Assembly: GCA_028278645.1 (NCBI GenBank) | Contig: JANQDZ010000013.1 | Location: 1 to 64,000, forward strand | From: Longimicrobiales bacterium | Lineage (GTDB): Bacteria; Gemmatimonadota; Gemmatimonadetes; Longimicrobiales; Gaopeijiaceae | Reading direction: 5' to 3' | DNA: 64,000 nucleotides | Shown here: in pieces, positions 24,493-33,794 of the stretch | How positions within the stretch are numbered: the stretch's first letter is position 1 | Layout of the letters: every line of letters begins with the position of its first letter | Program-made: the position numbers and the translations under genes | Notes under the pieces: model-generated | What the model saw: the letters and a program-made list of their open reading frames with translations, nothing else | Database searches by the model: none | What the model was told of the DNA's origin: nothing

Positions 24493-25643
24493 GTCTAAGG
24501 GTCCTGCTCAACCTCGTGCCGCTTGCCGCGAAGCAACTTTACCGTCACCGCATACGCACCCTTTTGACTGTCGCCGGGATCGGCGCGGGAATGTTTCTCT
24601 TCTCCCTGGTCGAGAGCATGCAACAGGCCGTTGCCGGGGCTACGGAGGCCAACGCGGAAGACGTCACGCTCGTGGTGTACCGCGAGAACCGGTTCTGCCC
24701 CTCGACCAGCCGGCTCCCCATCTACTATGAGGACGAGATCCGCAAGATCCCCGGTGTGCGGGAGGTGATTCCGATCCAGATCACCGTCAACAACTGCGGC
24801 GCCAGCCTGGACATCATCACCTTTCGGGGAGTACCACCCAACCGGCTCCCCAGCTACGCTCCCGAAATTGAGGTAATAGCCGGGTCGCTCGAGGAATGGG
24901 GACGCATCGACGACGGGGCACTCGTGGGACGGACCTTCGCCCAAAAGCGCGGTCTGGCTCCCGGCGAAGCCTTCGAAGCCGCCGGGGTGCGGGTCCGGGT
25001 GGCGGGCATCATCGACTCCCCATATCCGCAGGACAACAACGTGGCATACGTGCACCTGCCCTTCCTCCAGCAGGCCTCCCGGCGCGGGCTCGGGGAAGTC
25101 ACCCAGTTCAACGTGCGCGTTTCCAACGCAGAACAGGTGGAACGTGTGGCCAACGCCATCGACGAACGCTTCGCCTCGTCAGAAGAACCGACCCACACCC
25201 AACCGGAGAAAGCGTTCTTCGCCCAGACGGCCCGGGAGTTGATCGAACTGACCGGGTTCACCCGGTGGATCGGCCTGGGAGCGGTAATCGCGGTATTGGG
25301 CCTTGTGGCCAACGCGGTGCTGCTCGTAGTACGGACGCGCATTCGCGAGAACGCGGTGCTGCAGACTCTGGGCTACCCGGATCCGGCGGTAGGATGGCTG
25401 GTGCTGCTGGAGGGCATGCTGCTCGGCATGGCCGGTGGCCTACTCGGGACCGGGGGCGCCATGGGCTTCCTTGCCGCCGCACGTATCACGTTCGGCAACG
25501 AAGGGCAGGTCCTCGCCGTCCTGGCCGATCCGACGATCCTGGTCCGCGGTCTTCTACTCGCGCTCGGCCTGGGTGCCCTCGCCGCCCTCTATCCCGCGTG
25601 GATCGCCGTCCGAAACCCAATCGTAGAAAGCCTGAGGAGTTAA
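24489..25643 (+). CDS. FtsX/MacB-type ABC permease 1
   Basis: This 384-residue permease has an N-terminal membrane helix (about residues 23-45), a large periplasmic domain with a conserved-looking Cys pair (Cys61 and Cys98), and three C-terminal helices (about 258-280, 300-330, 350-372). It is translationally coupled to the ATPase and pairs with the second permease downstream. Confidence 0.88.
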   Translation: MSLRVLLNLVPLAAKQLYRHRIRTLLTVAGIGAGMFLFSLVESMQQAVAGATEANAEDVTLVVYRENRFCPSTSRLPIYYEDEIRKIPGVREVIPIQITVNNCGASLDIITFRGVPPNRLPSYAPEIEVIAGSLEEWGRIDDGALVGRTFAQKRGLAPGEAFEAAGVRVRVAGIIDSPYPQDNNVAYVHLPFLQQASRRGLGEVTQFNVRVSNAEQVERVANAIDERFASSEEPTHTQPEKAFFAQTARELIELTGFTRWIGLGAVIAVLGLVANAVLLVVRTRIRENAVLQTLGYPDPAVGWLVLLEGMLLGMAGGLLGTGGAMGFLAAARITFGNEGQVLAVLADPTILVRGLLLALGLGALAALYPAWIAVRNPIVESLRS

Positions 25644-25648
25644 CGGTT

Positions 25649-26794
25649 TTGCTTCCCTTTGGATATGCCGTTCGCAACCTGTACCGCAACAAGACGCGGC
25701 TGGCCCAGACATTGGCCGGGAGCGCGCTGGTGGTGCTCCTCGTCATGGGCGCGCAGGCCCTGAACGCAGGCATGCGGAGGACCCTGAACGCATCCGGTTC
25801 GCCCGACAACGTGATGCTCCTCGGCGCCGGCAGTGAGGAGAGCGTGCAGCGCAGCGAAGTCAGCGAGCAGGCCGCAGGTATCGCCGAAGCCAGCCTCGCC
25901 GGCGTGGCCACCGTCATGGATACTCGAGCGGTCTCCCCCGAGATCTTCCACATGGCCTATCTCGAGATGCCCGACGGGTCGATATCGCGCGGCATGGTGC
26001 GCGGCGTTACGCATCGAGCCCTCCTCACGCACCGCAGGGTCTCAATCCAGGAAGGGATTTTTCCTGGCCCCGGCCAGATGATGGTGGGCCGATTGGCATG
26101 GAAGAGGCTCGGCGTAACGCCGGACGCCTTGGAGCCCGGGACGACGATCCTCCTCGACGAGATTCCCTTCACCCTCTCTGGGATCTTCGCCGCACCGGGG
26201 ACAGTCATGGAGTCCGAAGTATGGATGGACCTCAACGACTTACGCACCGCCGCGCAACGCGAAACGGTCAGCAGCGTTGTGGTGAGGCTCGAAAGCGGGG
26301 AGCGGGAGGACGTGGAGATCTTCGCGCGCCAGCGCCTCGACCTGGAGCTCAGCCCGATTGGCGAGAAGGAATACTACGAACGCCTGGCCGCTTTCTACGC
26401 CCCCGTGCGGAGCATGACATGGATAACCGCCGTGCTCATTGCTACGGCCGCCATATTCGCCGGGTTTAACACACTCTATGCCGCCTTCGCCTCGCGGGTC
26501 CGCGAGATCGCCACCTTGCAGGCCATCGGTTTTCGGCGGAGCGCCGTCCTCGTCTCGCTGATCCAGGAATCGATGATGACTTCTCTCCTCGGAGCCCTGC
26601 TGGGCTCAGTCCTGGCCAGCATCCTCTTGACTGACCGGTTGATTCACCTCAGCACGGGCACCTTTCGGCTCACGGTGGGTCCCGAGACCCTTTTTGCCGG
26701 CATCATCACCGGCGTAATCCTGGGGATCGTGGGCGCACTGCCCCCGGCCTTCCGTTGTCTAAAACCAAGCCTCCCGCAGGCATTGCGGGACTAG
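25649..26794 (+). CDS. FtsX/MacB-type ABC permease 2
   Basis: This 381-residue permease has the same layout as the one upstream: a first helix at about 21-40, a periplasmic domain and three C-terminal helices (ITAVLIATAAIFAGFNTLYA onward). I choose the TTG at 25649, with GAGGAG nine bases upstream and only five bases after the previous stop; the open frame upstream to 24896 is antiparallel noise over permease 1. Two different permeases imply a heterodimer. Confidence 0.85.
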   Translation: MLPFGYAVRNLYRNKTRLAQTLAGSALVVLLVMGAQALNAGMRRTLNASGSPDNVMLLGAGSEESVQRSEVSEQAAGIAEASLAGVATVMDTRAVSPEIFHMAYLEMPDGSISRGMVRGVTHRALLTHRRVSIQEGIFPGPGQMMVGRLAWKRLGVTPDALEPGTTILLDEIPFTLSGIFAAPGTVMESEVWMDLNDLRTAAQRETVSSVVVRLESGEREDVEIFARQRLDLELSPIGEKEYYERLAAFYAPVRSMTWITAVLIATAAIFAGFNTLYAAFASRVREIATLQAIGFRRSAVLVSLIQESMMTSLLGALLGSVLASILLTDRLIHLSTGTFRLTVGPETLFAGIITGVILGIVGALPPAFRCLKPSLPQALRD

Positions 26795-26811
26795 AACAAA
26801 AAGGAGCACAC

Positions 26812-27354
26812 ATGAAGACGATCAGAACCCTCGCCGCGGTGGTGGCGGCCCCGTTCATTCTGGCCGGTTGCGGCAATAGCGGCGAACAGTCCTCTGAAGC
26901 CTCGGCGCCTGCTGAGGTGCCGGCGGCCATAGCCGAGGTTTTCGCCGACGTGGCAGCGCCGGAGGCATTGCTGCCGATCCCCGAGTTGCGCCTAGCGGCC
27001 AAGCCCGGCGACGAAGTCGTCCTGGAAGCGAAAGTGATGGGTACCGTTGAACCGTTCGTCGAGAACCGCGCCATTTTTGTCGTGGGGGATGAAGGGACGC
27101 TGACCTCCTGTGACCTTCTCCCTGGATCGGAATGTTCTACCCCATGGGACAACTGCTGCAACGATCCCGAGTTGGTGCTCGCTGGCACCGCGACCATACA
27201 GGTCGTGGATGCGGACGGGAACATCCTCCGCCACGGGATCAAGGGCGTGTCCGGGTTGAAGGAACTCTCGCGCCTGCGTATCGCTGGTGTCGTGGCGCCC
27301 AACTCGACCGAGGCCGCCCTAATCGTCAACGCAACGAAGATCGAAGTGTTGTGA
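26812..27354 (+). CDS. Lipoprotein with CSTPWDNCC motif
   Basis: This 180-residue lipoprotein has lipobox FILAGC (Cys20). An Ala/Glu-rich linker is followed by a beta-rich domain (EVVLEAKVMGTVEPFVENRA, then LAGTATIQVVDADGN), OB-fold-like. A Cys cluster, C100 and CSTPWDNCC (C108, C115, C116), sits in a loop. I remember similar CxTPWDxCC lipoproteins beside such transporters in other phyla but cannot name the family. AAGGAG precedes the ATG. It is probably a periplasmic metal- or thiol-binding part of the export system. Confidence 0.7.
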   Translation: MKTIRTLAAVVAAPFILAGCGNSGEQSSEASAPAEVPAAIAEVFADVAAPEALLPIPELRLAAKPGDEVVLEAKVMGTVEPFVENRAIFVVGDEGTLTSCDLLPGSECSTPWDNCCNDPELVLAGTATIQVVDADGNILRHGIKGVSGLKELSRLRIAGVVAPNSTEAALIVNATKIEVL

Positions 27355-27394
27355 AGACAGGGTTGCTCGACGAGCGGCCGCTAGAAGGTCCAAC

Positions 27395-28681
27395 ATGAGA
27401 GAGCTCTTTTCAGCAGGAATGCTCATAGCTGCGCTGATGGGTCCGGTCCATGCCCAGGGCGTTCAGCCATGGTGGGAAGCCTTCGGGCACCCAGGTTTGA
27501 CGGCGGCCATTGAGCAGGGCCTCTCGTCACACCCGACCATGGGCTCCGCGCTGGCCCGTCTCGGCGGCGCCGAGGCGGGCGTCGCCCTGGCCCGCTCAGG
27601 CCGCCGGCCTGAATTGGGCGTGCGCGCCGGCTATCGCTCAGGTCGCGAACAAACCATGGAGACCGGTGGGGTCGAGGATGACATCGACCCACTCTTCGCT
27701 TCCGCGCGTTTGTCTTGGGAGCTCGACATTTTCCGAAAGACCGGGGCTGCCATCGACGCCGCGTCCGCCCGCGTCGGACAGTCTGAGGCCGATTTCGCCG
27801 GCGTTCGCTTGCTCCTATCGCTCGAGATTGCACGTTCCTACGTCGCCCTTGCGCATTTGAACGAGCAGGCCCGCTGGAACCGCGAGGAAGCGGAAGATGC
27901 GTGGGCCATCTACGAGCGAGCGAGGCGACGCACGGAAGCTGGGCTCGAACCGGACACCGCCCGCGCCCGGGCCCTGGCAACATTGGAACAGGCAGAGCAT
28001 ACACTGGCGCGGACCGTGACCGAACGCGACAAGGAACGGGCACGGCTGACCAGCCTCGTCGGGGGAACACCCCTCGGGGAAGAACCAACGTCCCTGGCCG
28101 GGTTCACGCTGCCGCCGCAGCCAGACCTCGACCTTGAAGGACGTTTGGTGGGACGCCCGGATGTGGTGCAGGCACATTACGCCTGGCTGGAGGCGCAAGG
28201 AGAAGCCGTCGCCGCCGCCCGCACGCGACTGCCATCTTTGTCTCTCGTCGTTTCTGCAGCGGGGGACGGAAGCGACGCGGGCGACCCGGAAAGCTGGGCC
28301 GCCTGGGCGGGACCGGTCGTATCGCTGCCGGTCTGGAACCCCGGCTACCAGGCGCAAAGCAGGTGGGCCCGAGCCCGGGAGGAAGCGGCGGAAGAGACAC
28401 TACGCGCGGTCAGTCTCCGGGCAGTTGAGGAGATCGACCGGGCATGGGTGGAACGCAGCCGGTCTGAAGAAATGGTCGGGCAGATGCAAGCCCGGTACCA
28501 AGCACTGTCGTCTATCGCGGAAGCTGAGGCCCGCAAACGCGCCGCAGGGCTGATCCAAGAAGATGCCCTCCGCAGGTCTAGACGAAATGCCGCCCGGGCG
28601 GCTCGCGAGGAACTTGAGTGGCGCGCCGCTGCACTGCGGGCCCACCTCGACCTCATCGCGTCCCTCGGCGGCGACAGCTAA
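27395..28681 (+). CDS. TolC-like outer-membrane efflux channel
   Basis: This 428-residue protein has a signal peptide (LFSAGMLIAALMGPVHAQG) and two repeats of long helices typical of the outer membrane efflux family. These include LGGAEAGVALARSGRRPELG in the first half and LEAQGEAVAAARTRLPSLSL in the second. It closes the tripartite system with the adaptor and ABC parts upstream and lies 40 bases after the lipoprotein. Confidence 0.85.
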   Translation: MRELFSAGMLIAALMGPVHAQGVQPWWEAFGHPGLTAAIEQGLSSHPTMGSALARLGGAEAGVALARSGRRPELGVRAGYRSGREQTMETGGVEDDIDPLFASARLSWELDIFRKTGAAIDAASARVGQSEADFAGVRLLLSLEIARSYVALAHLNEQARWNREEAEDAWAIYERARRRTEAGLEPDTARARALATLEQAEHTLARTVTERDKERARLTSLVGGTPLGEEPTSLAGFTLPPQPDLDLEGRLVGRPDVVQAHYAWLEAQGEAVAAARTRLPSLSLVVSAAGDGSDAGDPESWAAWAGPVVSLPVWNPGYQAQSRWARAREEAAEETLRAVSLRAVEEIDRAWVERSRSEEMVGQMQARYQALSSIAEAEARKRAAGLIQEDALRRSRRNAARAAREELEWRAAALRAHLDLIASLGGDS

Positions 28682-28703
28682 AAGATGTGATGGACTTCAC
28701 CGA

Positions 28704-28751
28704 GAAGGTGGTCCTGGTTCTTTAACGAACCAGCACCTACTTCACCACCTT
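28704..28751. terminator. Inverted repeat between convergent genes
   Basis: GAAGGTGGT and ACCACCTTC (outer arms) enclose CTGGTTC/GAACCAG (28714-28720, 28727-28733). It separates the TolC-like gene from convergent cysS and covers the cysS stop. There is no T-tract, so its terminator strength is doubtful. Confidence 0.4.
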
Positions 28752-30173
28752 CCACCTGGTCCCTTCAGGGGAGTCCTCCAGGACTACGCCTCGGTCGGCG
28801 AGCTCATCCCTGATGGCGTCGGCGGCTGCGAAATCTCTACCCTTCCGGGCCTCCTCCCGGAGCCGGATCTGTTCCTCGATCCAGTCTCCGGTGGTGTCAT
28901 CCACCTCACGAGCTTCCCGGGCCAATTCCAGAAGCCCCAACACCTCGTCCATGCTGTTCAGGGCTTCCAGGGCCGCCGTCCGGTCGGAGGTTCGAACCGT
29001 CTGACCGACTTTGTCCAGCTCGGCGTTTGCTTCGTTCAGGAAGATGAAGACGGCGGCCAGGGCTTCTGCAGAATTCAGGTCGTCATCCATCCCCTCCCGA
29101 AATCGGTCCAGACCGGCCTGGGCCAGCTCCGGAAGCCGGGTGGACGGAGCCCCTTCTTCAACCGTCAGTTGGGAAAGGCGGGCTTCGAAGTCCAGGAGGC
29201 GTTGAACCGCTTTGGCTGAGCCCTCCAGGCCTTCCATGGTGAAGTTCAGCTCCCTCCGGTACTGGGCCGAGATGAGCTGATGACGGATCGCTGCGGGCTC
29301 GTGCCCATGGGCTACGAGCTCTCCCACTGAGACCGTGTTCCCGATGGACTTGGACATCTTCTGTCCTTCGAGACGAAGGTGCTTCACGTGTAACCAGTAC
29401 CGGACGAACGGTTTCCCGGTGGCGCCTTCCGATTGGGCGATCTCGTCTTCGTGGTGCGGGAAGATGAGGTCCTCACCACCGAGGTGGATGTCCAGAGTTT
29501 CACCGAGCTCGGCGATGCTCATGACCGAGCACTCCAGGTGCCACCCCGGCCGTCCCCTACCCCATGGTGAATCCCACGCCGCCCCAGCCTCCTCGTCTTC
29601 CGGCTTCGCGGCCTTCCACAGAGCGAAGTCCCGGACATCCTCCTTCGCATAGTCGTCCATGGAAACCCGGGCCCCGGGCTTGATGGCTTCCGGGTCCACC
29701 CTGGAAAGACGCCCGTACTCGGGGAACCCCGAAGTGGAGAAGTAGACCGAGCCATCCTCGGCCTGGTAGGCCAACCCCTTTCCCTCCAGGCGACGGACGA
29801 ACTCCACCATCGCCTCGACATAATCGGTGGCCTTCGGGTACAGGTCGGCGGGCCGGATTCCGAGGACTTGGCAGTCGGCCAGGAAGGCATCCCCGTAGGG
29901 GGCCGTGAACTCACGGATGCTGATTCCCTCGGCCAGCGCTCCGTTGATGACCTTGTCGTCGACGTCGGTCAGGTTGTTCACGAACCTGACTTCGTACCCA
30001 CTCCATTCCAGATACCGATGGAGGAGATCGAAGGCGATGAACGACCGGAAGTTCCCAACGTGGGGGTAGTCGTAGATGGTGGGCCCGCACCCGTAGACGA
30101 GGGCCTTACCGGGAACCAACGGTACGAACTCCTCCAGCTGTCTGGATAGGGTGTTGTAGAGGCTGAGCGTCAT
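28737..30173 (-). CDS. cysS: Cysteinyl-tRNA synthetase
   Basis: This 478-residue class I aminoacyl-tRNA synthetase charges tRNA-Cys. It has the HIGH-type motif PHVGN with zinc Cys in YGCGPTIYDYPHVGNF, further zinc ligands around LECSVMS, and KMSKSIGN. The C-terminal anticodon-binding domain follows. I start at the ATG at 30173, whose A is the last base of the upstream stop (TGATG), over an in-frame extension to 30206. It ends an operon with the DUF4783-like gene, an amidase and smpB. Confidence 0.97.
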   Translation of the reverse strand: MTLSLYNTLSRQLEEFVPLVPGKALVYGCGPTIYDYPHVGNFRSFIAFDLLHRYLEWSGYEVRFVNNLTDVDDKVINGALAEGISIREFTAPYGDAFLADCQVLGIRPADLYPKATDYVEAMVEFVRRLEGKGLAYQAEDGSVYFSTSGFPEYGRLSRVDPEAIKPGARVSMDDYAKEDVRDFALWKAAKPEDEEAGAAWDSPWGRGRPGWHLECSVMSIAELGETLDIHLGGEDLIFPHHEDEIAQSEGATGKPFVRYWLHVKHLRLEGQKMSKSIGNTVSVGELVAHGHEPAAIRHQLISAQYRRELNFTMEGLEGSAKAVQRLLDFEARLSQLTVEEGAPSTRLPELAQAGLDRFREGMDDDLNSAEALAAVFIFLNEANAELDKVGQTVRTSDRTAALEALNSMDEVLGLLELAREAREVDDTTGDWIEEQIRLREEARKGRDFAAADAIRDELADRGVVLEDSPEGTRWKVVK

Positions 30174-30607
30174 CAGTAAAGGACCCGGATCTCTGTCACA
30201 GTCCAACGTCCATCAGCTTGGACGAAACCAACGAAGACGGTGAAGATAACAGCATCGGAGAGCCCAGGTGAGCTGGTTCTCCATCTGATCTCGGCGAAGC
30301 CCTTCTCCCCCGCCCCTCCCGAAAGAGACACCCGCGAGACGGCCACTGCACCGGCTCCGTACCGCCCGAGGAAAGAGGAGATGGCAGCCCGGGCTTGCCT
30401 CGGGCTGATCTTGGCATGCTCCTCATCCGGCAAATGGAGGCGGATGCCGTCCTCCGCCAGAAGCCCCGCCAAGGCCTCTACGTCTTTTTCCGACCAGGCG
30501 TAAGCGACCTTTTCCGCCTCCCCTTCCAACACCGTCTGGTGGAAAGAAGCCGCCGCGGGGAAAGAACCCGCCGTGAGGCTGGCCAAAGCCATCAATAGGA
30601 TTGTCAT
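30173..30607 (-). CDS. Exported DUF4783/SnoaL-like protein
   Basis: This 144-residue protein has a signal peptide (LLMALASLTAGSFPAAASF) and an NTF2-like fold (AYAWSEKDVEALAGLLAEDG, then FTVFVGFVQADGRWTVTEI). The DUF4783 label is from pattern memory. Its start overlaps the amidase stop by four bases and its own stop overlaps cysS by one, so it is translated as part of that operon. Confidence 0.7.
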   Translation of the reverse strand: MTILLMALASLTAGSFPAAASFHQTVLEGEAEKVAYAWSEKDVEALAGLLAEDGIRLHLPDEEHAKISPRQARAAISSFLGRYGAGAVAVSRVSLSGGAGEKGFAEIRWRTSSPGLSDAVIFTVFVGFVQADGRWTVTEIRVLY

Positions 30608-31830
30608 GGCCTGATCCCTGGGGGAGAGGGGGCCTGCTCCTGCCCGGCATACCGACGGAGGAACTCTCTCACCGCCGCCGCCAATGCCGTGGCCGTGTTG
30701 TCCTGAAAGGCCTCGTCAGTCAGCAACGCCTCCTCCTCCGGGTTCGTGAGGAACCCGACCTCCACCAGGACCCCCGGCATGAGAGCGTTGGTGATCACTG
30801 CCAACATCCCCTGCTTCACCCCACGATTCGGGCCCGGGTGAAAGTTACCGAGCTGCTCTTGAACCAACTCGGCCAACAGCAGGGACCAGTGCTGATGGTC
30901 GAGTCTCCGCAAATCGGTGAGCATAAAGCTCAGATCAGACCCGTTGGGGGCCCGCTCGTCCTCAGCTTCGAATTCCTGGGCCGCGTTCTCCAAGGCCTGG
31001 GTTCGCCTCTCGTGCTCGTCCGTGGCTTCCCCGAGAGAAAAAGTCTCGTACCCACGGGTAGATCTGGAGTTTGGTACGGCGTTGGCGTGAATAGAGATGA
31101 ATACACCCGGGTGGTCACCCCTCCAGGCCGTGGCCATCTCGCCGCGCTTCCAAATGGGGATCAGCGTGTCGGAGTCCCGGGTCAGATAGACATCCAGGTC
31201 GGGATAAACCTCCAGCTTCCGGGCGAGGGCCAACCCGATGGCCAGGACCACATCTTTTTCCAGCGTCCCCCCCCGCCCCCTGGTCCCAGGGTCCCTGCCT
31301 CCGTGGCCCGGATCGATGACGACCACCCTTACCGGATCAAACGGAACGCTCCCCGATGGGGCGGCCTCTGAGACGGTGAGTGTTCGAGTAGTCGGATTGA
31401 ACCGGTAGTTGTTCGGCAGCTTCCAAGGGAGGATATCAATGAGAAACTGGAGGGGGATGAACAATCTCCCCGACGCTCGGTAGGACGGTTCGGCCAAATG
31501 CACGCCCTGGCCGGCCCAGGACAAAAATGGGTTGTCCGGTCGAAACACCACCCGGGGAGAGCCCCCCCTCCAGCTGGCCACGGTCTCTCGATCCGAATCC
31601 GAGACGGTCCATCCGAGGCGGGTCAGTTCTCCCGCCGGCACGGCCGGGTATCCCGCCACCGTCACGATGTCCAACCCGGGATCGAGACGCCCCTCGGACG
31701 TCTGGACCCTCACCGATACTGTCTCCTGTCCTGACTTTTCCTCGGTCGGCGTCAGGAGCGGGGCTCCAGATGCATACAGGGGTAGAAACGCCAAAACGGC
31801 GCTTGTCTGGAAAGGGATCCTGACTTTCAT
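30604..31830 (-). CDS. N-acetylmuramoyl-L-alanine amidase
   Basis: This 408-residue exported enzyme cleaves the amide bond between MurNAc and the peptide in peptidoglycan. It has a signal peptide and an N-terminal beta-rich (AMIN/copper-amine-oxidase-N-like) region. Its Amidase_3 domain has the zinc site: His in DPGHGGRDPG, Glu in TLEKDVVL, His in SIHANA and the catalytic Glu in VEVGFLTNPEE. It overlaps smpB by four bases upstream and the DUF4783-like gene downstream. Confidence 0.92.
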   Translation of the reverse strand: MKVRIPFQTSAVLAFLPLYASGAPLLTPTEEKSGQETVSVRVQTSEGRLDPGLDIVTVAGYPAVPAGELTRLGWTVSDSDRETVASWRGGSPRVVFRPDNPFLSWAGQGVHLAEPSYRASGRLFIPLQFLIDILPWKLPNNYRFNPTTRTLTVSEAAPSGSVPFDPVRVVVIDPGHGGRDPGTRGRGGTLEKDVVLAIGLALARKLEVYPDLDVYLTRDSDTLIPIWKRGEMATAWRGDHPGVFISIHANAVPNSRSTRGYETFSLGEATDEHERRTQALENAAQEFEAEDERAPNGSDLSFMLTDLRRLDHQHWSLLLAELVQEQLGNFHPGPNRGVKQGMLAVITNALMPGVLVEVGFLTNPEEEALLTDEAFQDNTATALAAAVREFLRRYAGQEQAPSPPGIRP

Positions 31831-32294
31831 CGGTAGGGATCCATGGCTTTTCGAGCCTCGTCTTCCTGTGTCTTTCTCTTGAGCTTTTCTCTCTTGTCGT
31901 AGGTTTTCCTCCCACGAGCCAGGGCGAGGGTGAGCTTCGCATACCCCTTTCGGAAGTAGATGTCCAACGGGACCAGCGTGAGGCCTTTTTCCTCCACCTT
32001 TCCGATCAAACGACGGATCTCGTGGCGGTTGAGGAGGAGTTTCCTCGGGCGAAGCGGGTCTTCGTTATACCGGTTCGCTTGTTCATAGGGGGAAATGTGG
32101 AGGCTGTGGAGCCAGACCTCACCCCCCTCTACTCGGGCATACGCATCCTGGAATCCCACCTTTCCCTCCCGAAGGGATTTTGCCTCCGGACCCTTCAGGA
32201 CCAGACCGGCCTCGAAGGTCTCGAGGATCTCGTATTCGTGGCGAGCCTTTCGGTTCGTGGCTACCACTTTCTTCTTATCAGAAGAGTCAGCCAT
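31827..32294 (-). CDS. smpB: SsrA-binding protein
   Basis: SmpB binds tmRNA and rescues stalled ribosomes. The 155-residue sequence has the family core: RKARHEYEILETFEAGLVLKG, GPEAKSLREGKV, SPYEQAN, LLLNRHEI, KGYAKLTLALARGRKTYDKR and the basic tail. The start overlaps the YihY gene end. I do not see the tmRNA gene (ssrA) in the window. Confidence 0.97.
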   Translation of the reverse strand: MADSSDKKKVVATNRKARHEYEILETFEAGLVLKGPEAKSLREGKVGFQDAYARVEGGEVWLHSLHISPYEQANRYNEDPLRPRKLLLNRHEIRRLIGKVEEKGLTLVPLDIYFRKGYAKLTLALARGRKTYDKREKLKRKTQEDEARKAMDPYR

Positions 32295-33225
32295 TGACCG
32301 GAGTTACGGGATTCGAAGCGTGGAGCCGCCTGGTGCGACTCATCGTATAAACCTGCGCCACCTCACCACCAAGAATAAACACTATGGCGCTGTTATAGAT
32401 CCAGAAAAACAGGATCGCGGCGCTGGCCAATCCACCGTACACCGTACTGTAGTTGGCCGCGCTGGTGAGGTACCACGAAAAGAGGTACTTCGTCACTTCG
32501 AAGAGAAGGCCGGTGAAGGTTGCCGCGGTGAGGGCGGTCCGCCACGGGATCCGCCTCGGCGGGAAGTACCGATAGACCAGAACGAACAGGACCCAGATGA
32601 AGCCGAAGGCCAGAAGCTGGGCAACCGTTTGTCGGAACATGCTCAAACCCTGACCCTCCAACCCGACCAACCCGATCCCGAATTCCTCCACTGCCTCCAC
32701 GAGCACGGTGATCCCGATGTTCACGACGAAGAACAAGCCCCCCACCACCACCATGACCGCGTCGAACAGTTTCCCGCGGACGATCCCCCTGCCATGAGGA
32801 AAATCAAAGATCTCCCGAAGGGCCGTTCGTAGGGTTCCCACCAACCGTGTGGAGATCCAGACAAAAACGAGGAACCCCACGAGGCTAAAGCCTGCCCGCT
32901 CGGCAAGGAGCGACTCGATCACTCCCTGGACCCGGGCTACCAGGTCCACCTCGCCACCAACCGTCGGGAGGTTTCCGAGAAGGAAAGGAACCAGCACCGA
33001 TGCTGGGTCCGGGAATCTGGACGTGAGGACAAAACCCGAGATACCGATGAAGAGAAGAATGAGAGGAACCAGGGCCACCAGGAGGTTGAAGGTGATGGCC
33101 CCGGCCATGAAGAAGATGTTGTCCTCGTCAGCCTTCGAGACGACCCGGAAAACGAAATTCCGAAGACGCCTGGCCCAGCCCGGGTCAGGGGGAAGGACGG
33201 GGGCTTTGCCGCGAGAATCGGTCAT
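32287..33225 (-). CDS. YihY/BrkB-family membrane protein
   Basis: This 312-residue protein has six membrane helices and the family signatures AGAITFNLLVALVPLILLFI near the start and ANYSTVYGGLASAAILFFWIYNSA near the end. Annotated historically as RNase BN, but the function of this membrane family is not established. It overlaps smpB by eight bases. Confidence 0.9.
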   Translation of the reverse strand: MTDSRGKAPVLPPDPGWARRLRNFVFRVVSKADEDNIFFMAGAITFNLLVALVPLILLFIGISGFVLTSRFPDPASVLVPFLLGNLPTVGGEVDLVARVQGVIESLLAERAGFSLVGFLVFVWISTRLVGTLRTALREIFDFPHGRGIVRGKLFDAVMVVVGGLFFVVNIGITVLVEAVEEFGIGLVGLEGQGLSMFRQTVAQLLAFGFIWVLFVLVYRYFPPRRIPWRTALTAATFTGLLFEVTKYLFSWYLTSAANYSTVYGGLASAAILFFWIYNSAIVFILGGEVAQVYTMSRTRRLHASNPVTPVNG

Positions 33226-33258
33226 CTAAGGTCTCGCCCCCCTTGAGAAGAGATGTCC

Positions 33259-33708
33259 CTAACCCTCCACCACCTCCTCGTTAGCCTCGATCTCTTCCAC
33301 TAGGTCCTCTCCCGCTTCCGCCCCCACCTCTCGGGCCGCTTCGATTCCGGCACGGTAGGCAGCCTTGGACCGCTCCAACTTCTTCTCCAACTCACCCCTG
33401 GCTTCCACGGCCGCTTGGCGCCCGGATTCCACCGCTTCCCGAACCGACTCCACCCTGGCCTGAACGTGCTCTCTGGCGGTGGTGAGCCGGCCTTCGATGT
33501 TCTCCTGGGCCCCCCTGACCTGCTCCTTGGCGGCGTCCCGAAACTTCAAGGCCCTGGCCTTGATCTCTTCCTGAGTCTCCTCCCCGGACTGGGGGGCGAA
33601 GAGGAGTGCCAGGCCCGCACCCACCAGGGCCCCCAGAATGAAGGACCCGAGACCACCTCCGCCTTCCCGTTCAACAACGAGATAGGGCACATCGTCATGA
33701 TCGCGCAT
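33259..33708 (-). CDS. YtxH-domain protein
   Basis: This 149-residue protein has one membrane helix (GSFILGALVGAGLALLFAPQ) with the YtxH signature LLFAPQSGEETQEEIK. A long Ala/Glu-rich coiled coil follows. The ATG at 33708 has AAGGAGAG upstream; a longer in-frame start at 33798 is not supported. It is a stress-associated family of unknown role. Confidence 0.85.
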   Translation of the reverse strand: MRDHDDVPYLVVEREGGGGLGSFILGALVGAGLALLFAPQSGEETQEEIKARALKFRDAAKEQVRGAQENIEGRLTTAREHVQARVESVREAVESGRQAAVEARGELEKKLERSKAAYRAGIEAAREVGAEAGEDLVEEIEANEEVVEG

Positions 33709-33794
33709 GAGACTCTCCTTGAGTGGGAAGACTTGAGGCGAACGCGCCCAAGTCGGCCCTTGATTCCCGATTTTCCTAAGGTAATCTCCTGCCT

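Noticed and set aside
24896-25648. Upstream extension of the second permease
   Set aside because: This part overlaps permease 1 in another frame and is Arg/Gly-rich noise; the TTG at 25649 with GAGGAG is the real start.
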